Source of the DNA: Clostridiales bacterium UBA8153
GTDB taxonomy: Bacteria > Bacillota > Sulfobacillia > UBA8153
Assembly (NCBI GenBank): GCA_003449495.1
Contig: DMHJ01000087.1
Span: 1 to 7,154, forward strand
Reading direction: 5' to 3'
Length of the DNA: 7,154 bases
Each line of letters begins with the position of its first letter. The stretch's first letter is position 1. This document shows positions 1 through 5,534 of this stretch, piece after piece. The position numbers and the translations under genes are program-made. The notes below the pieces were generated by a model. It saw nothing but the letters and a program-made list of their open reading frames with translations, was not told the origin of the DNA and ran no database searches.

Positions 1-555
1 GATCATCTCAAAGGCCAGGCGCGGGGCACCCAGCCGCCGGAGGATGAACTCGAGCTCCAGGGCCAGCCGTTCTTCGGTGATGCCGCCGGTAAGCGAATCC
101 ATAAGCTGGGCGAACCCCCGGTCCACCAGGGACTGCGCCCGGGCGACTTTCGCAATCTCTCCGGCGTCCTTCACCCTGCGCAGTTGCTCTACCCAGCCGG
201 AGACGGGCGCCAGCTCCACGTTCTGCAGCTGATCCTTGAAGAGCTGGTACATGTCGAAGGTGAAGTGCTCCTTCTCAAAGGCCAGGGTAGTGGCGGCATG
301 CTTTCCCATCAGCTCAGCCACCGTACCGTAATACTGCCGGTCGGCCTTGACCACGGCAAAACCGGGCGATTGCGCTTGGGCCTGCTCAATGTAGCGGAAG
401 TCGGTGAGGATGTAGGCTGCATCGGGGAAGACGAGTATGGCACCGGCCGAACCGGAAAACCCGGTCAAGTAGAGGCGGTTTTCCGGCCTGGTTACCAAGA
501 ACCCTTGCGCACCGGCCTGGGTCATCCGCTCCCGCAATCTCTGCGTCCTGGACAA
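1..555 (-). CDS. pepP: Xaa-Pro aminopeptidase (M24 family), N-terminal part, runs off left edge
   Basis: Peptidase of the pita-bread (M24) family that removes an N-terminal residue preceding proline; cytoplasmic, dinuclear-metal dependent in the family. Only the first 185 codons are here, so the metal-binding catalytic half lies outside and cannot be judged. The visible part is the creatinase/prolidase N-terminal domain: residues about 20-33 read RPENRLYLTGFSGSAG, a hallmark of the family, followed by ILTDFRY near residue 46 and FEKEHFTF near residue 85. The segment from about residue 110 (VEQLRRVKDAGEI) is the usual linker into the catalytic domain. I chose TTG at 555-553 because the frame has a TAA stop just upstream (564-562) and the product then begins LSRTQRLRERM, matching family N-termini. 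ATG at 525 is the alternative start. The ribosome binding site is AAGGAG near 573-568 and possibly AAGGGG near 563-558. The symbol is by family; a prolidase-like paralogue (often named ypdF/yqhT) is possible. Confidence 0.92.
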   Translation of the reverse strand, partial: MSRTQRLRERMTQAGAQGFLVTRPENRLYLTGFSGSAGAILVFPDAAYILTDFRYIEQAQAQSPGFAVVKADRQYYGTVAELMGKHAATTLAFEKEHFTFDMYQLFKDQLQNVELAPVSGWVEQLRRVKDAGEIAKVARAQSLVDRGFAQLMDSLTGGITEERLALELEFILRRLGAPRLAFEMI

Positions 556-563
556 AACCCCTT

Positions 564-620
564 ATCACTCCTTCTCCTGCAGTACCCGCGCCCCGGGTAG
601 ACCCTGTATCACTCCTTCTC
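564..620 (-). repeat. Duplicated Shine-Dalgarno block upstream of the M24 peptidase
   Basis: The 13-base block GAGAAGGAGTGAT (minus strand) occurs at 576-564 and again at 620-608, 44 bases apart. The same 13 bases form the ribosome binding site of the metal ATPase at 1543-1555 on the plus strand. The inner copy serves the peptidase start. The outer copy precedes a GTG that opens a 15-codon frame (612-565) ending in TGA, TAA right at the peptidase start region. The outer copy lies too close to that GTG for good initiation, so the small frame is probably not a gene. Confidence 0.5.
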
Positions 621-639
621 TTGACTTCTCTTGCTCCCG

Positions 640-645
640 ATCTTA
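640..645 (-). promoter_or_regulatory. Possible extended -10 box for the M24 peptidase
   Basis: On the minus strand TGGTAAGAT reads as an extended -10 element (TGn then TAAGAT, four of six matches to TATAAT), about 85 bases before the TTG start. No convincing -35 box lies 16-18 bases upstream (GGTCAA is the best there). This is a weak candidate that fits the gene's direction. Confidence 0.25.
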
Positions 646-711
646 CCATAATCATCCGGCCTTGACCATGGTGGCAATGGGCGGAGACGTGGAGCCGGGA
701 CAGAACCGCAA

Positions 712-734
712 ACGGGCCGGAACCACCGGCCCGT
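712..734 (-). terminator. Hairpin terminator after the AbrB-like gene
   Basis: A perfect 9-bp stem (ACGGGCCGG with CCGGCCCGT) closes a 5-base loop. Read on the minus strand it lies 24 bases past the stop codon of the AbrB-like gene and is followed by TTGCGGTTCTG, which is only modestly T-rich. Position and stem strength suggest an intrinsic terminator that separates this gene from the downstream peptidase. Confidence 0.65.
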
Positions 735-757
735 CCAGTCGCTCTACCCGGACTGGC

Positions 758-1003
758 CTAGGAGAGCCGCTCGATCACCACGCTACGGCCGCACCTGCGC
801 ATCTGGACGAGGCCACCCGGCCCGCTCCCGATGCGCTCGTAAAGCTCGGTGGGGATGCGCACCCGGCCCCCCGCTTCCATGACTACCACCAGCTTGTCCG
901 CAGGCAGGTCTCCCGGCAGCTCTACCACTACCGCTATCAGCCTGGCCTTGCCCTCCACATCTCTGCTGCTTTCCGGTAACCGTCTCGCCATGATGGTCAC
1001 CAT
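758..1003 (-). CDS. Small AbrB/SpoVT-domain (MazE-like) protein
   Basis: An 81-residue protein whose C-terminal half (about residues 37-81) fits the swapped-hairpin AbrB/SpoVT fold, found in transition-state regulators and in antitoxins. It reads VVVMEAGGRVRIPTELYERI followed by a GxxPGG-like turn and a final SVVIERL strand; the GRVRIP core is the family signature. In most relatives this domain sits at the very N-terminus. Here about 36 residues precede it, including a hydrophobic strand (ARLIAVVVELP). The start is uncertain: ATG at 1003 directly abuts the GGGAG site, so GTG at 1000 or ATG at 991 (77 residues) are alternatives. No toxin gene adjoins it, which argues for a regulator over an antitoxin. 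The partner and target sites are unknown. The gene appears monocistronic, with its own terminator at 712-734. A TAGAAT at 1040-1035 could be its -10 box, but no -35 box at proper spacing was seen. Confidence 0.72.
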   Translation of the reverse strand: MVTIMARRLPESSRDVEGKARLIAVVVELPGDLPADKLVVVMEAGGRVRIPTELYERIGSGPGGLVQMRRCGRSVVIERLS

Positions 1004-1400
1004 CTCCCTTTCGTAAGGTCATCGCCCTGGGTCCATTCTAATCGCGAACCCCCGCAAGGGTTGTCAGATGCTGCTCAGGCCCGATGCAGCCTGTCGTCAA
1101 CGTTCGTCACCATCTGCAACTGCATCAGCCTGGATGGCCGGGGATAGGCCAGCCGGTCGCCACCCACCGGTCGCTGGGGATGCACGACATGGGGTCTGCC
1201 GCATCACCCCACCTGGCGCCCCTTGGCGAAACAAGCATTATTGCGTCGCCTTCACCTCATGCCGGCTCCGGGGGCCCCGGACCGGAGGCCAAGCTCCACA
1301 CCAAGACTTCCGGTAGGCACCGGCAGAAGGCGTACAGGTGACCTCCGGAGAAAGTGCAGTCTATGCGCCCGCCGGTGTGCCGGCCCGGCACAGCCCGCTT
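1004..1400. other. Gene-free stretch, no recognisable coding content
   Basis: Several frames are open here, but none gives a protein with recognisable motifs, and none has a ribosome binding site at a good distance. Small hairpins are present: AACCC/GGGTT at about 1047-1062, CCAG-CCGGT/ACCGG-CTGG at about 1149-1178, and GGCGA/TCGCC at about 1225-1250. It may hold decayed sequence or the distal control region of the metal ATPase; I see no identifiable element. Confidence 0.5.
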
Positions 1401-1412
1401 CCCACCGGCAGG

Positions 1413-1438
1413 AGGAAATCGCAGAGGGCCTGTCGAAT
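1413..1438 (+). promoter_or_regulatory. Possible sigma-H-like promoter upstream of the metal ATPase
   Basis: AGGAAAT (1413-1419) and CGAAT (1434-1438) match the sigma-H consensus of Bacillus (AGGAWWT, then HGAAT), but the spacing is 14 bases where 11-12 is usual. Transcription from here would start near 1445 and give a leader of about 110 bases before the ATPase. Without a better-spaced match this is a candidate only. Confidence 0.3.
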
Positions 1439-1475
1439 GCGGCGGTGATATGACTAGGGGGGGGACCCCACCCCA

Positions 1476-1533
1476 ACGCCGGTGTTAGCAGCCAGTGGCT
1501 GGCGCACGGCGTCCCCCCATAGGCAGACGCCGG
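1476..1533 (+). promoter_or_regulatory. Structured leader with competing hairpins before the metal ATPase
   Basis: CGGCGT at 1507-1512 can pair with ACGCCG at 1476-1481, enclosing an inner hairpin CAGCC-AGT-GGCTG at 1489-1501. With one more base (CGGCGTC, 1507-1513) it can instead pair with GACGCCG at 1526-1532. The two pairings exclude one another, and the second ends 10 bases before the ribosome binding site. This is the geometry of an attenuator or translational switch, although it matches no riboswitch class I know. A run of eight G (1457-1464) lies just upstream. Confidence 0.35.
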
Positions 1534-1553
1534 CAACCAGTCGAGAAGGAGTG

Positions 1554-3683
1554 ATGGCAGTGCACGAAGGAGACCATCCGGACCTACTGGCCCAAGACCA
1601 AGGCCGGGCAGCCAAGGCGAAGCGTCGCCGGCCGCCCAAAGCGGCTGCGTCCGGGCACCCTCATCCCCATGACCATACCGGACACCACGATCATGACCAT
1701 GATCATGACCATGGTCATGATCATGACCACCATGCGGCCGCATCAAGGACCGGGTCGGCGCTGGCTTTCCTCCTTGAGGATGCCAGGGATTACGCGCTGC
1801 CGGGGATCATACTGCTCACCCTGCTGCTGAGCTGGCAGGGCGCAGTTACGCGACTGCTGGGATTCGACGTCTCCTTACTCGGAGCCATCCTGGGCGCCTT
1901 GGTGATTATGAGGGCCACGGCCATCGTCACCTGGCAGAAGAGACGGATCACCTCAGGCATCCTGGTGAGCATTGCCCTGGTGGCTACGGTCATCGTCGAA
2001 GACTTCCGGGCGGCGGCCATCGTGGCGCTGATGATGCTGTTTGGAGAGGCTTTGGAGAATAGGACGCTGCGCCGGACCAGGCGCGCCATTGCCGGGTTGC
2101 TCGAGCTGGCCCCGGAGACTGCCATGCTGAAGGTAGGTGAGAAGTACCGGGAGGTACCGGTGGAGTCGGTGCAGCCAGGCGACATCATCCTGGTCAAACC
2201 CGGGGCCAGGGTGCCGGTGGATGGCAAAGTGGTACACGGGTTCGCGTCCATAGACCAGTCTTCCATCACCGGTGAGTCCATGCCAGTGGATAAGGTCGAG
2301 GGCGATGCCGTGTTCGCCGGGACCATCAGCACGCACGGGGCGGTAGAGGTGACCGCGGAGCGCGTGGGATCCGGCACCTCTTTGGGCCAGATCATCCGCA
2401 TCGTCCGCGAAGCCCAGGAGAACCGGGGAGAAGGGCAGAAGGCCGCCGACCGTTTCGCCACGTGGTTTACCCCATTGGTCTTGGCCATCGCCGGCATCGT
2501 CTGGCCACTGACCGGCGATGTGATCCGTGCCGTATCTATCTTGGTGGTAGCGTGTCCCTGCGCCCTGGTACTGGCCACGCCCACGGCGGTGGTGGCCTCC
2601 ATCGGCAGCGCCGCCCGCCAGGGGGTCCTCGTCAAGGGCGGCATGACCATCGAAGGCGCCGGACGGGCCAACGCCATCATCCTGGACAAGACGGGCACCC
2701 TCACCCTGGGCCGGCCCCAAGTGGCGGAAGTGGCGGTACTCAACAGCGACAACACGTCGGCCGACACGGTGCTACTGGCGGCGGCCGCGGCGGAAGGCCT
2801 GTCCGAGCATCCCATCGCCCGGGCCATCACCGCGCACGCGGCCAAACAGGGCCTGACCGTTCCCTTACCCGACAGCTTCGAGCAGGTTCCCGGCCTGGGC
2901 GTAAGGAGCGTATCCCAAGGTCGCACCGTGGTGGTGGGCAACCGCCGGGCACTGGATGGCGTAGGCAAAGATGGCGCAGAAGCGGCCGAGGCGTGGCTGA
3001 CCAGCCGCGAAGAGCAGGGCTACACGGCCCTAGTGGTGCTGTCCGACGGGATACCCCTGGGCGGCATCGCCATTGCCGACACCGTACGGCCGGAGGCGGC
3101 CGGGTTCGTCCAGGAACTGAAACGGATCGGTTTCAAACGGGTGACCATGCTTACCGGAGACAACGTCCGGGCGGCCCGGGGAGTATCGGCCCGTCTGGGC
3201 CTGGATGACTTCCGGGCAGAAGTCTTGCCGGCGGACAAGGCGGCGGTAGTCGCCGAACTGCAAGCCCAGGGGTACCGGGTGGCCATGATCGGCGATGGGG
3301 TGAACGATGCGCCCGCCCTGGCCACCGCCGACGTGGGCATCGCCATGGGCGTGGCCGGCACCGACGTGGCCATTGAAGCCGCCGACATTGCCCTCATGTC
3401 TGACAATCTCGCGCTGGTGCCGGGGGTGTTCCGGCTGAGCCGCAAGGCCTACGGCATCATCCGGCAGAACATCATCGTTTTCGCCCTGCTGATCAACGCC
3501 ATCGGCATGTGGTTCGCCGCCCGCGGGCAACTCACGCCCATCGGCAGCGCGGTGGTGCATAACGTCGCATCGGTGCTGGTCATCGTAAACTCGGCCCGCC
3601 TCATCAGTTTCAAGATCGGCGGTACCAAGGGCGACCCGGAAGGGCACCACCAGGATGGGCGGCGGTCCTGCCGGGCCTGCTGA
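1554..3683 (+). CDS. P1B-type heavy-metal-translocating ATPase with His-rich N-terminus
   Basis: An integral membrane pump that couples ATP hydrolysis to export of a transition metal. The 709-residue product starts at ATG 1554, three bases after GAGAAGGAG; the frame is open further upstream, but this site decides the start. Order of parts: residues 35-60 hold 14 histidines alternating with Asp; helices lie near 80-97, 105-125, 134-148 and 152-166; the actuator domain carries TGES at 239-242; two helices surround CPC at 334-336; then come DKTGT with the phosphorylated Asp378, the HP pair at 419-420 (SEHPIA), TGDN at 534-537 and GDGVND at 580-585; two last helices span about 641-658 and 663-680. 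There is no CxxC heavy-metal-associated domain; the His/Asp tail probably takes its metal-binding role. The helix 7/8 residues Asn648 and His669-Asn670 do not fit the copper (YN, MxxSS), zinc/cadmium (Lys, DG) or CoaT (SPC, HEGGT) patterns. They recall CtpC-like manganese pumps, from memory. The C-terminus has an odd HH and CRAC tail. Metal specificity remains open. Confidence 0.96.
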   Translation: MAVHEGDHPDLLAQDQGRAAKAKRRRPPKAAASGHPHPHDHTGHHDHDHDHDHGHDHDHHAAASRTGSALAFLLEDARDYALPGIILLTLLLSWQGAVTRLLGFDVSLLGAILGALVIMRATAIVTWQKRRITSGILVSIALVATVIVEDFRAAAIVALMMLFGEALENRTLRRTRRAIAGLLELAPETAMLKVGEKYREVPVESVQPGDIILVKPGARVPVDGKVVHGFASIDQSSITGESMPVDKVEGDAVFAGTISTHGAVEVTAERVGSGTSLGQIIRIVREAQENRGEGQKAADRFATWFTPLVLAIAGIVWPLTGDVIRAVSILVVACPCALVLATPTAVVASIGSAARQGVLVKGGMTIEGAGRANAIILDKTGTLTLGRPQVAEVAVLNSDNTSADTVLLAAAAAEGLSEHPIARAITAHAAKQGLTVPLPDSFEQVPGLGVRSVSQGRTVVVGNRRALDGVGKDGAEAAEAWLTSREEQGYTALVVLSDGIPLGGIAIADTVRPEAAGFVQELKRIGFKRVTMLTGDNVRAARGVSARLGLDDFRAEVLPADKAAVVAELQAQGYRVAMIGDGVNDAPALATADVGIAMGVAGTDVAIEAADIALMSDNLALVPGVFRLSRKAYGIIRQNIIVFALLINAIGMWFAARGQLTPIGSAVVHNVASVLVIVNSARLISFKIGGTKGDPEGHHQDGRRSCRAC

Positions 3684-3746
3684 GACTGGAAGCTGCATAG
3701 GACTTACCCAGTAGACCGGATGGTCAATTCGAAGGAGGGAAAGGCA

Positions 3747-4208
3747 GTGGCGGATGTACAGGTGGTCAAGGTTGACGAAAGACCCGGGTTCTACCACCGG
3801 CCGGAATGGTATAGGCCCTTGCTCTTCGGCGATAACATCTACATGAACGTGACTTATCTCCTGGCCGGGGTCGGCATGGTCATGGGTTCCAAACGAGAGA
3901 AGGAGGCCGAGCTCTTGGAGCGTGCCATCTACATGCTGGAGGGCCGGGTGGAAGTCACTTGCGGCGACAAGAGGTACGATTTGGTCCCCCATACGGCGAT
4001 GCTGGTCCCCCTGCAGCCCGGACCCCAAGTGGAAGTCAGGAACGCGGGAGAGTGCACCGCCTGCTTTATCACGGTGTTCTCACCGCCGCCCCATCCGGAC
4101 CTGAAGATCGCATCGGTAGAGCGCTTAGAGCAGCTGTACCGGGACGCCAAGCGCGTGGTGAAAGCGCCTGGGGAGATGAAGGAAGTCATCGCCACCCGGC
4201 CGGGGTAA
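3747..4208 (+). CDS. Cupin-fold protein lacking the canonical metal-binding histidines
   Basis: A 153-residue single-domain protein that I read as a cupin. GTG at 3747 is the start because GGAGGG at 3734-3739 sits 7 bases before it; an upstream ATG at 3720 is in frame but has no such site. The cupin core is residues about 33-115: YMLEGRVEVTCGDKRYDL (62-79) is the usual turn after motif 1, and VPLQPGPQVEVRNAGE (87-102) is motif 2. In typical cupins motif 1 has HxH plus Glu and motif 2 has one His. Here the HxH positions read as Glu (about E53 and E55), and the motif 2 His is replaced by about Val95. It may bind no metal or bind one through carboxylates. A short helical tail follows (about 123-140). 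It lies 63 bases after the ATPase stop on the same strand, with the PIG-L-like gene next, so co-transcription is plausible. Function unknown; a sensor or small-molecule-binding role is a guess. Confidence 0.72.
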   Translation: MADVQVVKVDERPGFYHRPEWYRPLLFGDNIYMNVTYLLAGVGMVMGSKREKEAELLERAIYMLEGRVEVTCGDKRYDLVPHTAMLVPLQPGPQVEVRNAGECTACFITVFSPPPHPDLKIASVERLEQLYRDAKRVVKAPGEMKEVIATRPG

Positions 4209-4337
4209 CTCCGCTACCCACGCGGTGGCTTGCCCCCGCCCTTGACCGGGGTTAGGTGACTATCAACGGGTAGCGACTTGGGGTGGTCCGGAGAGCCCTG
4301 CGGGGAGCCGAATATCTGCTGAGTGGAGGTGGCGTTT

Positions 4338-5081
4338 TTGGGTAAGACCGTGCTCATGTTGGCCACTTACGCCATGGAGCTGGTGGAATGCGGTGGAGCG
4401 CTCTATAGGAATGTGCAGGCGGGAGGCCGGTCCCACGTTGCCGTGCTGCTCTGCCGCATCCAGAACCGGCCCGGCGTGACGGAAGCCGGCAAGGTGCTGG
4501 GCGCCACGGTGGAGTTTCTAAACTACGAAGCAGGGCATGTGGCGGCCAATGTGGCCGAGAAGAAGCAGCTGGTCGAAGTCATCCGGAGGGTTCGCCCGGA
4601 CATTTGTATCATGCAGGACCCAGTTCACTCCTTTGCCGATCTCGATCCGGACCGCCGCCCGGCCATGATCTTGTACTTGGAGGCGTTGGCTCTCGCCTCC
4701 CGGGAGTTCGCCCTCCAGGATATGCCCGGACTCAGTCCCTGCCCCATACCTACCATCTACTACATGACCCCCGAGCATGCCAACTGCGTCATCGATGTGG
4801 CAGATATCTGGGAGGTCAAGGAGAAGGCCATGAACTGCCTGGCGGGACAGCAGGAGTTCACAGGCAAGGTATTGCGAGAACGCCTGAGTCCGGCCGCCCT
4901 CCGCAATCTGGTGGGGGAGGATAAGAGTCAAGCCGGTGATCTGGAGCTGGGGCGCGCCCTGCACGGGGTCCTGGACCGGTCTTTCCACGTCTACCACGGC
5001 TACCCGTCCCACGCCCGGGTCGCCATGGGCGAGCCGTACCGGCGGCAGGGGCCCTTTGAGCTGGAACAGCTGGTGGTCTAG
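4338..5081 (+). CDS. PIG-L/LmbE-fold protein with all zinc ligands replaced (probable pseudoenzyme)
   Basis: Normal members are zinc-dependent de-N-acetylases (MshB, BshB, LmbE) or hydratases (GalB). This 247-residue protein starts at TTG 4338, 7 bases after GGAGGTG (4325-4331); GTG 4323 is in frame but overlaps that site. The fold is visible: a first strand then CGGAL (18-22); AGGRSHVAVLLC with TEAGKVLGATVEFLNYEAG about 48-66; the RPDICIMQDP strand (86-95); and a C-terminal VIDVADIWEVKEKAMNCLAGQQ block about 151-171 matching the family's last helix. The active site is gone. The AHPDD motif reads ATYAM (9-13), so the two zinc ligands and the catalytic Asp become Thr10, Met13 and Ala12. The HPDH motif reads DPDR (103-106), which removes the third ligand, and the late His of AHxSQ is also lost. 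The frame is intact and full length, which argues against decay. It follows the cupin after 129 bases without an obvious terminator between. Confidence 0.75.
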   Translation: MGKTVLMLATYAMELVECGGALYRNVQAGGRSHVAVLLCRIQNRPGVTEAGKVLGATVEFLNYEAGHVAANVAEKKQLVEVIRRVRPDICIMQDPVHSFADLDPDRRPAMILYLEALALASREFALQDMPGLSPCPIPTIYYMTPEHANCVIDVADIWEVKEKAMNCLAGQQEFTGKVLRERLSPAALRNLVGEDKSQAGDLELGRALHGVLDRSFHVYHGYPSHARVAMGEPYRRQGPFELEQLVV

Positions 5082-5210
5082 ATTGCCTCTGCGCTTAGCT
5101 GGCGCAAGAGCTTGACGGCAGCAAAGTCCTGGCTCCAGGCACGGGCGCGACCGGTCTTGGTGGCGCCCGGCCGGAGTGCCCTTAACGATGTGGTCCGCGG
5201 CCACCTGGGA

Positions 5211-5269
5211 TAGTGTCTGGCCCGCCGGGGATCGCGCGAGACGCCGGACGGTCCCCGGGCCAGATACTA
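5211..5269. repeat. Long imperfect inverted repeat
   Basis: The left arm (5211-5231) and right arm (5252-5269) are reverse complements except for one G/A difference (TAGTGTCTGG against TAGTATCTGG) and a three-base bulge in the GC-rich part. They enclose about 20 bases that are themselves GC-rich. The arms are too long and precise to be chance in my view. No T-run follows, so it is not a classic terminator. It could be a structured RNA, the tips of a tiny mobile element or a protein-binding palindrome. Confidence 0.6.
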
Positions 5270-5303
5270 GGTAGGAAGGGGATGGGTTGCGGCCAGAAGT
5301 ATC

Positions 5304-5330
5304 GCTGACCAGGCGCGGTCAGCCGTTTCT
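5304..5330 (+). terminator. Weak terminator-like hairpin
   Basis: A 7-bp stem GCTGACC/GGTCAGC with a 6-base loop is followed by CGTTTCTGCCCCCTTT. The U-tract is poor, but the position, 220 bases after the PIG-L-like gene and before the next promoter, suits transcription termination of the upstream genes. Confidence 0.35.
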
Positions 5331-5456
5331 GCCCCCTTTCGTGCCCCGGCCCCGGTTGCCGGCAGCATCCCCTCCTGCCCGGTTTCCGCTATACCTGCGG
5401 CGCGCCACCTCCGGTTCCGATGGCTGGCGCGGCTCACTCCATGAGGTGCGGCGCCC

Positions 5457-5485
5457 TTTACCCGCTGTGCCGCCTACGCTATAAT
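5457..5485 (+). promoter_or_regulatory. Sigma-A promoter of the NYN gene
   Basis: TTTACC at 5457-5462 (four of six matches to TTGACA), a 17-base spacer and a perfect TATAAT at 5480-5485 form a well-spaced housekeeping promoter. Transcription should begin near 5492, giving a leader of about 43 bases before the ATG at 5535. Confidence 0.75.
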
Positions 5486-5534
5486 CTTGGTGGAAGGCAG
5501 CACGGTGCGTTACCCAAGAAGGAGCAGGTGATTC

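Larger units (their letters stand above)
5082..5456. other. Intergenic region between the PIG-L-like gene and the NYN gene
   Basis: No gene is supported in these 375 bases. They contain a long inverted repeat (5211-5269), a terminator-like hairpin (5304-5330) and, just beyond, the promoter of the NYN gene. A minus-strand frame ending near 5083 has a plausible-looking tail (FAAVKLLRQLSAEAI) but is interrupted within about 65 codons and has no start; it could be the stub of a lost gene or chance. Confidence 0.45.

Noticed and set aside
565..612. 15-codon leader peptide before the M24 peptidase
   Set aside because: Its GTG directly abuts the ribosome binding block, leaving no normal spacing, and the peptide has no regulatory codon run.
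1068..1453. Overlapping plus-strand frames of 76-85 codons
   Set aside because: No motifs, no well-placed ribosome binding sites, and three frames open together, as expected by chance in GC-rich DNA.
1340..1553. Cobalamin riboswitch before the ATPase
   Set aside because: Some phrases (GCCGGCCCGGCACAG, CAGTGGC) recall B12 leaders, but the conserved core order and the B12 box are absent.
1668..1735. Tandem CATGATCATGAC-like repeats, possibly a CRISPR or iteron array
   Set aside because: The repetition is explained by alternating His and Asp codons in the ATPase. There are no spacers and no conserved repeat length.
1252..1746. Minus-strand frame of 164 codons with an HDHDHGHD run
   Set aside because: It is the mirror of the His/Asp repeat in the ATPase: CATGAC and its complement GTCATG both give His-rich reading. 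It has no ribosome binding site and no other motif.
1790..2968. Minus-strand frame of 392 codons opposite the ATPase
   Set aside because: It lies wholly antisense to a gene with all P-type ATPase motifs. Its composition (Ser, Thr, Ala, Pro rich) is typical of an antisense shadow in GC-rich DNA.
3030..4028. Minus-strand frame of 332 codons across the ATPase end and the cupin
   Set aside because: It is antisense to two supported genes and has no recognisable domain or initiation site.
4242..4266. Promoter between the cupin and PIG-L-like genes (TTGACC then TATCAA)
   Set aside because: The spacer is only 13 bases, too short for sigma-A recognition.
4518..5204. Minus-strand frame of 228 codons opposite the PIG-L-like gene
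   Set aside because: The plus-strand protein shows clear family blocks; this frame shows none.
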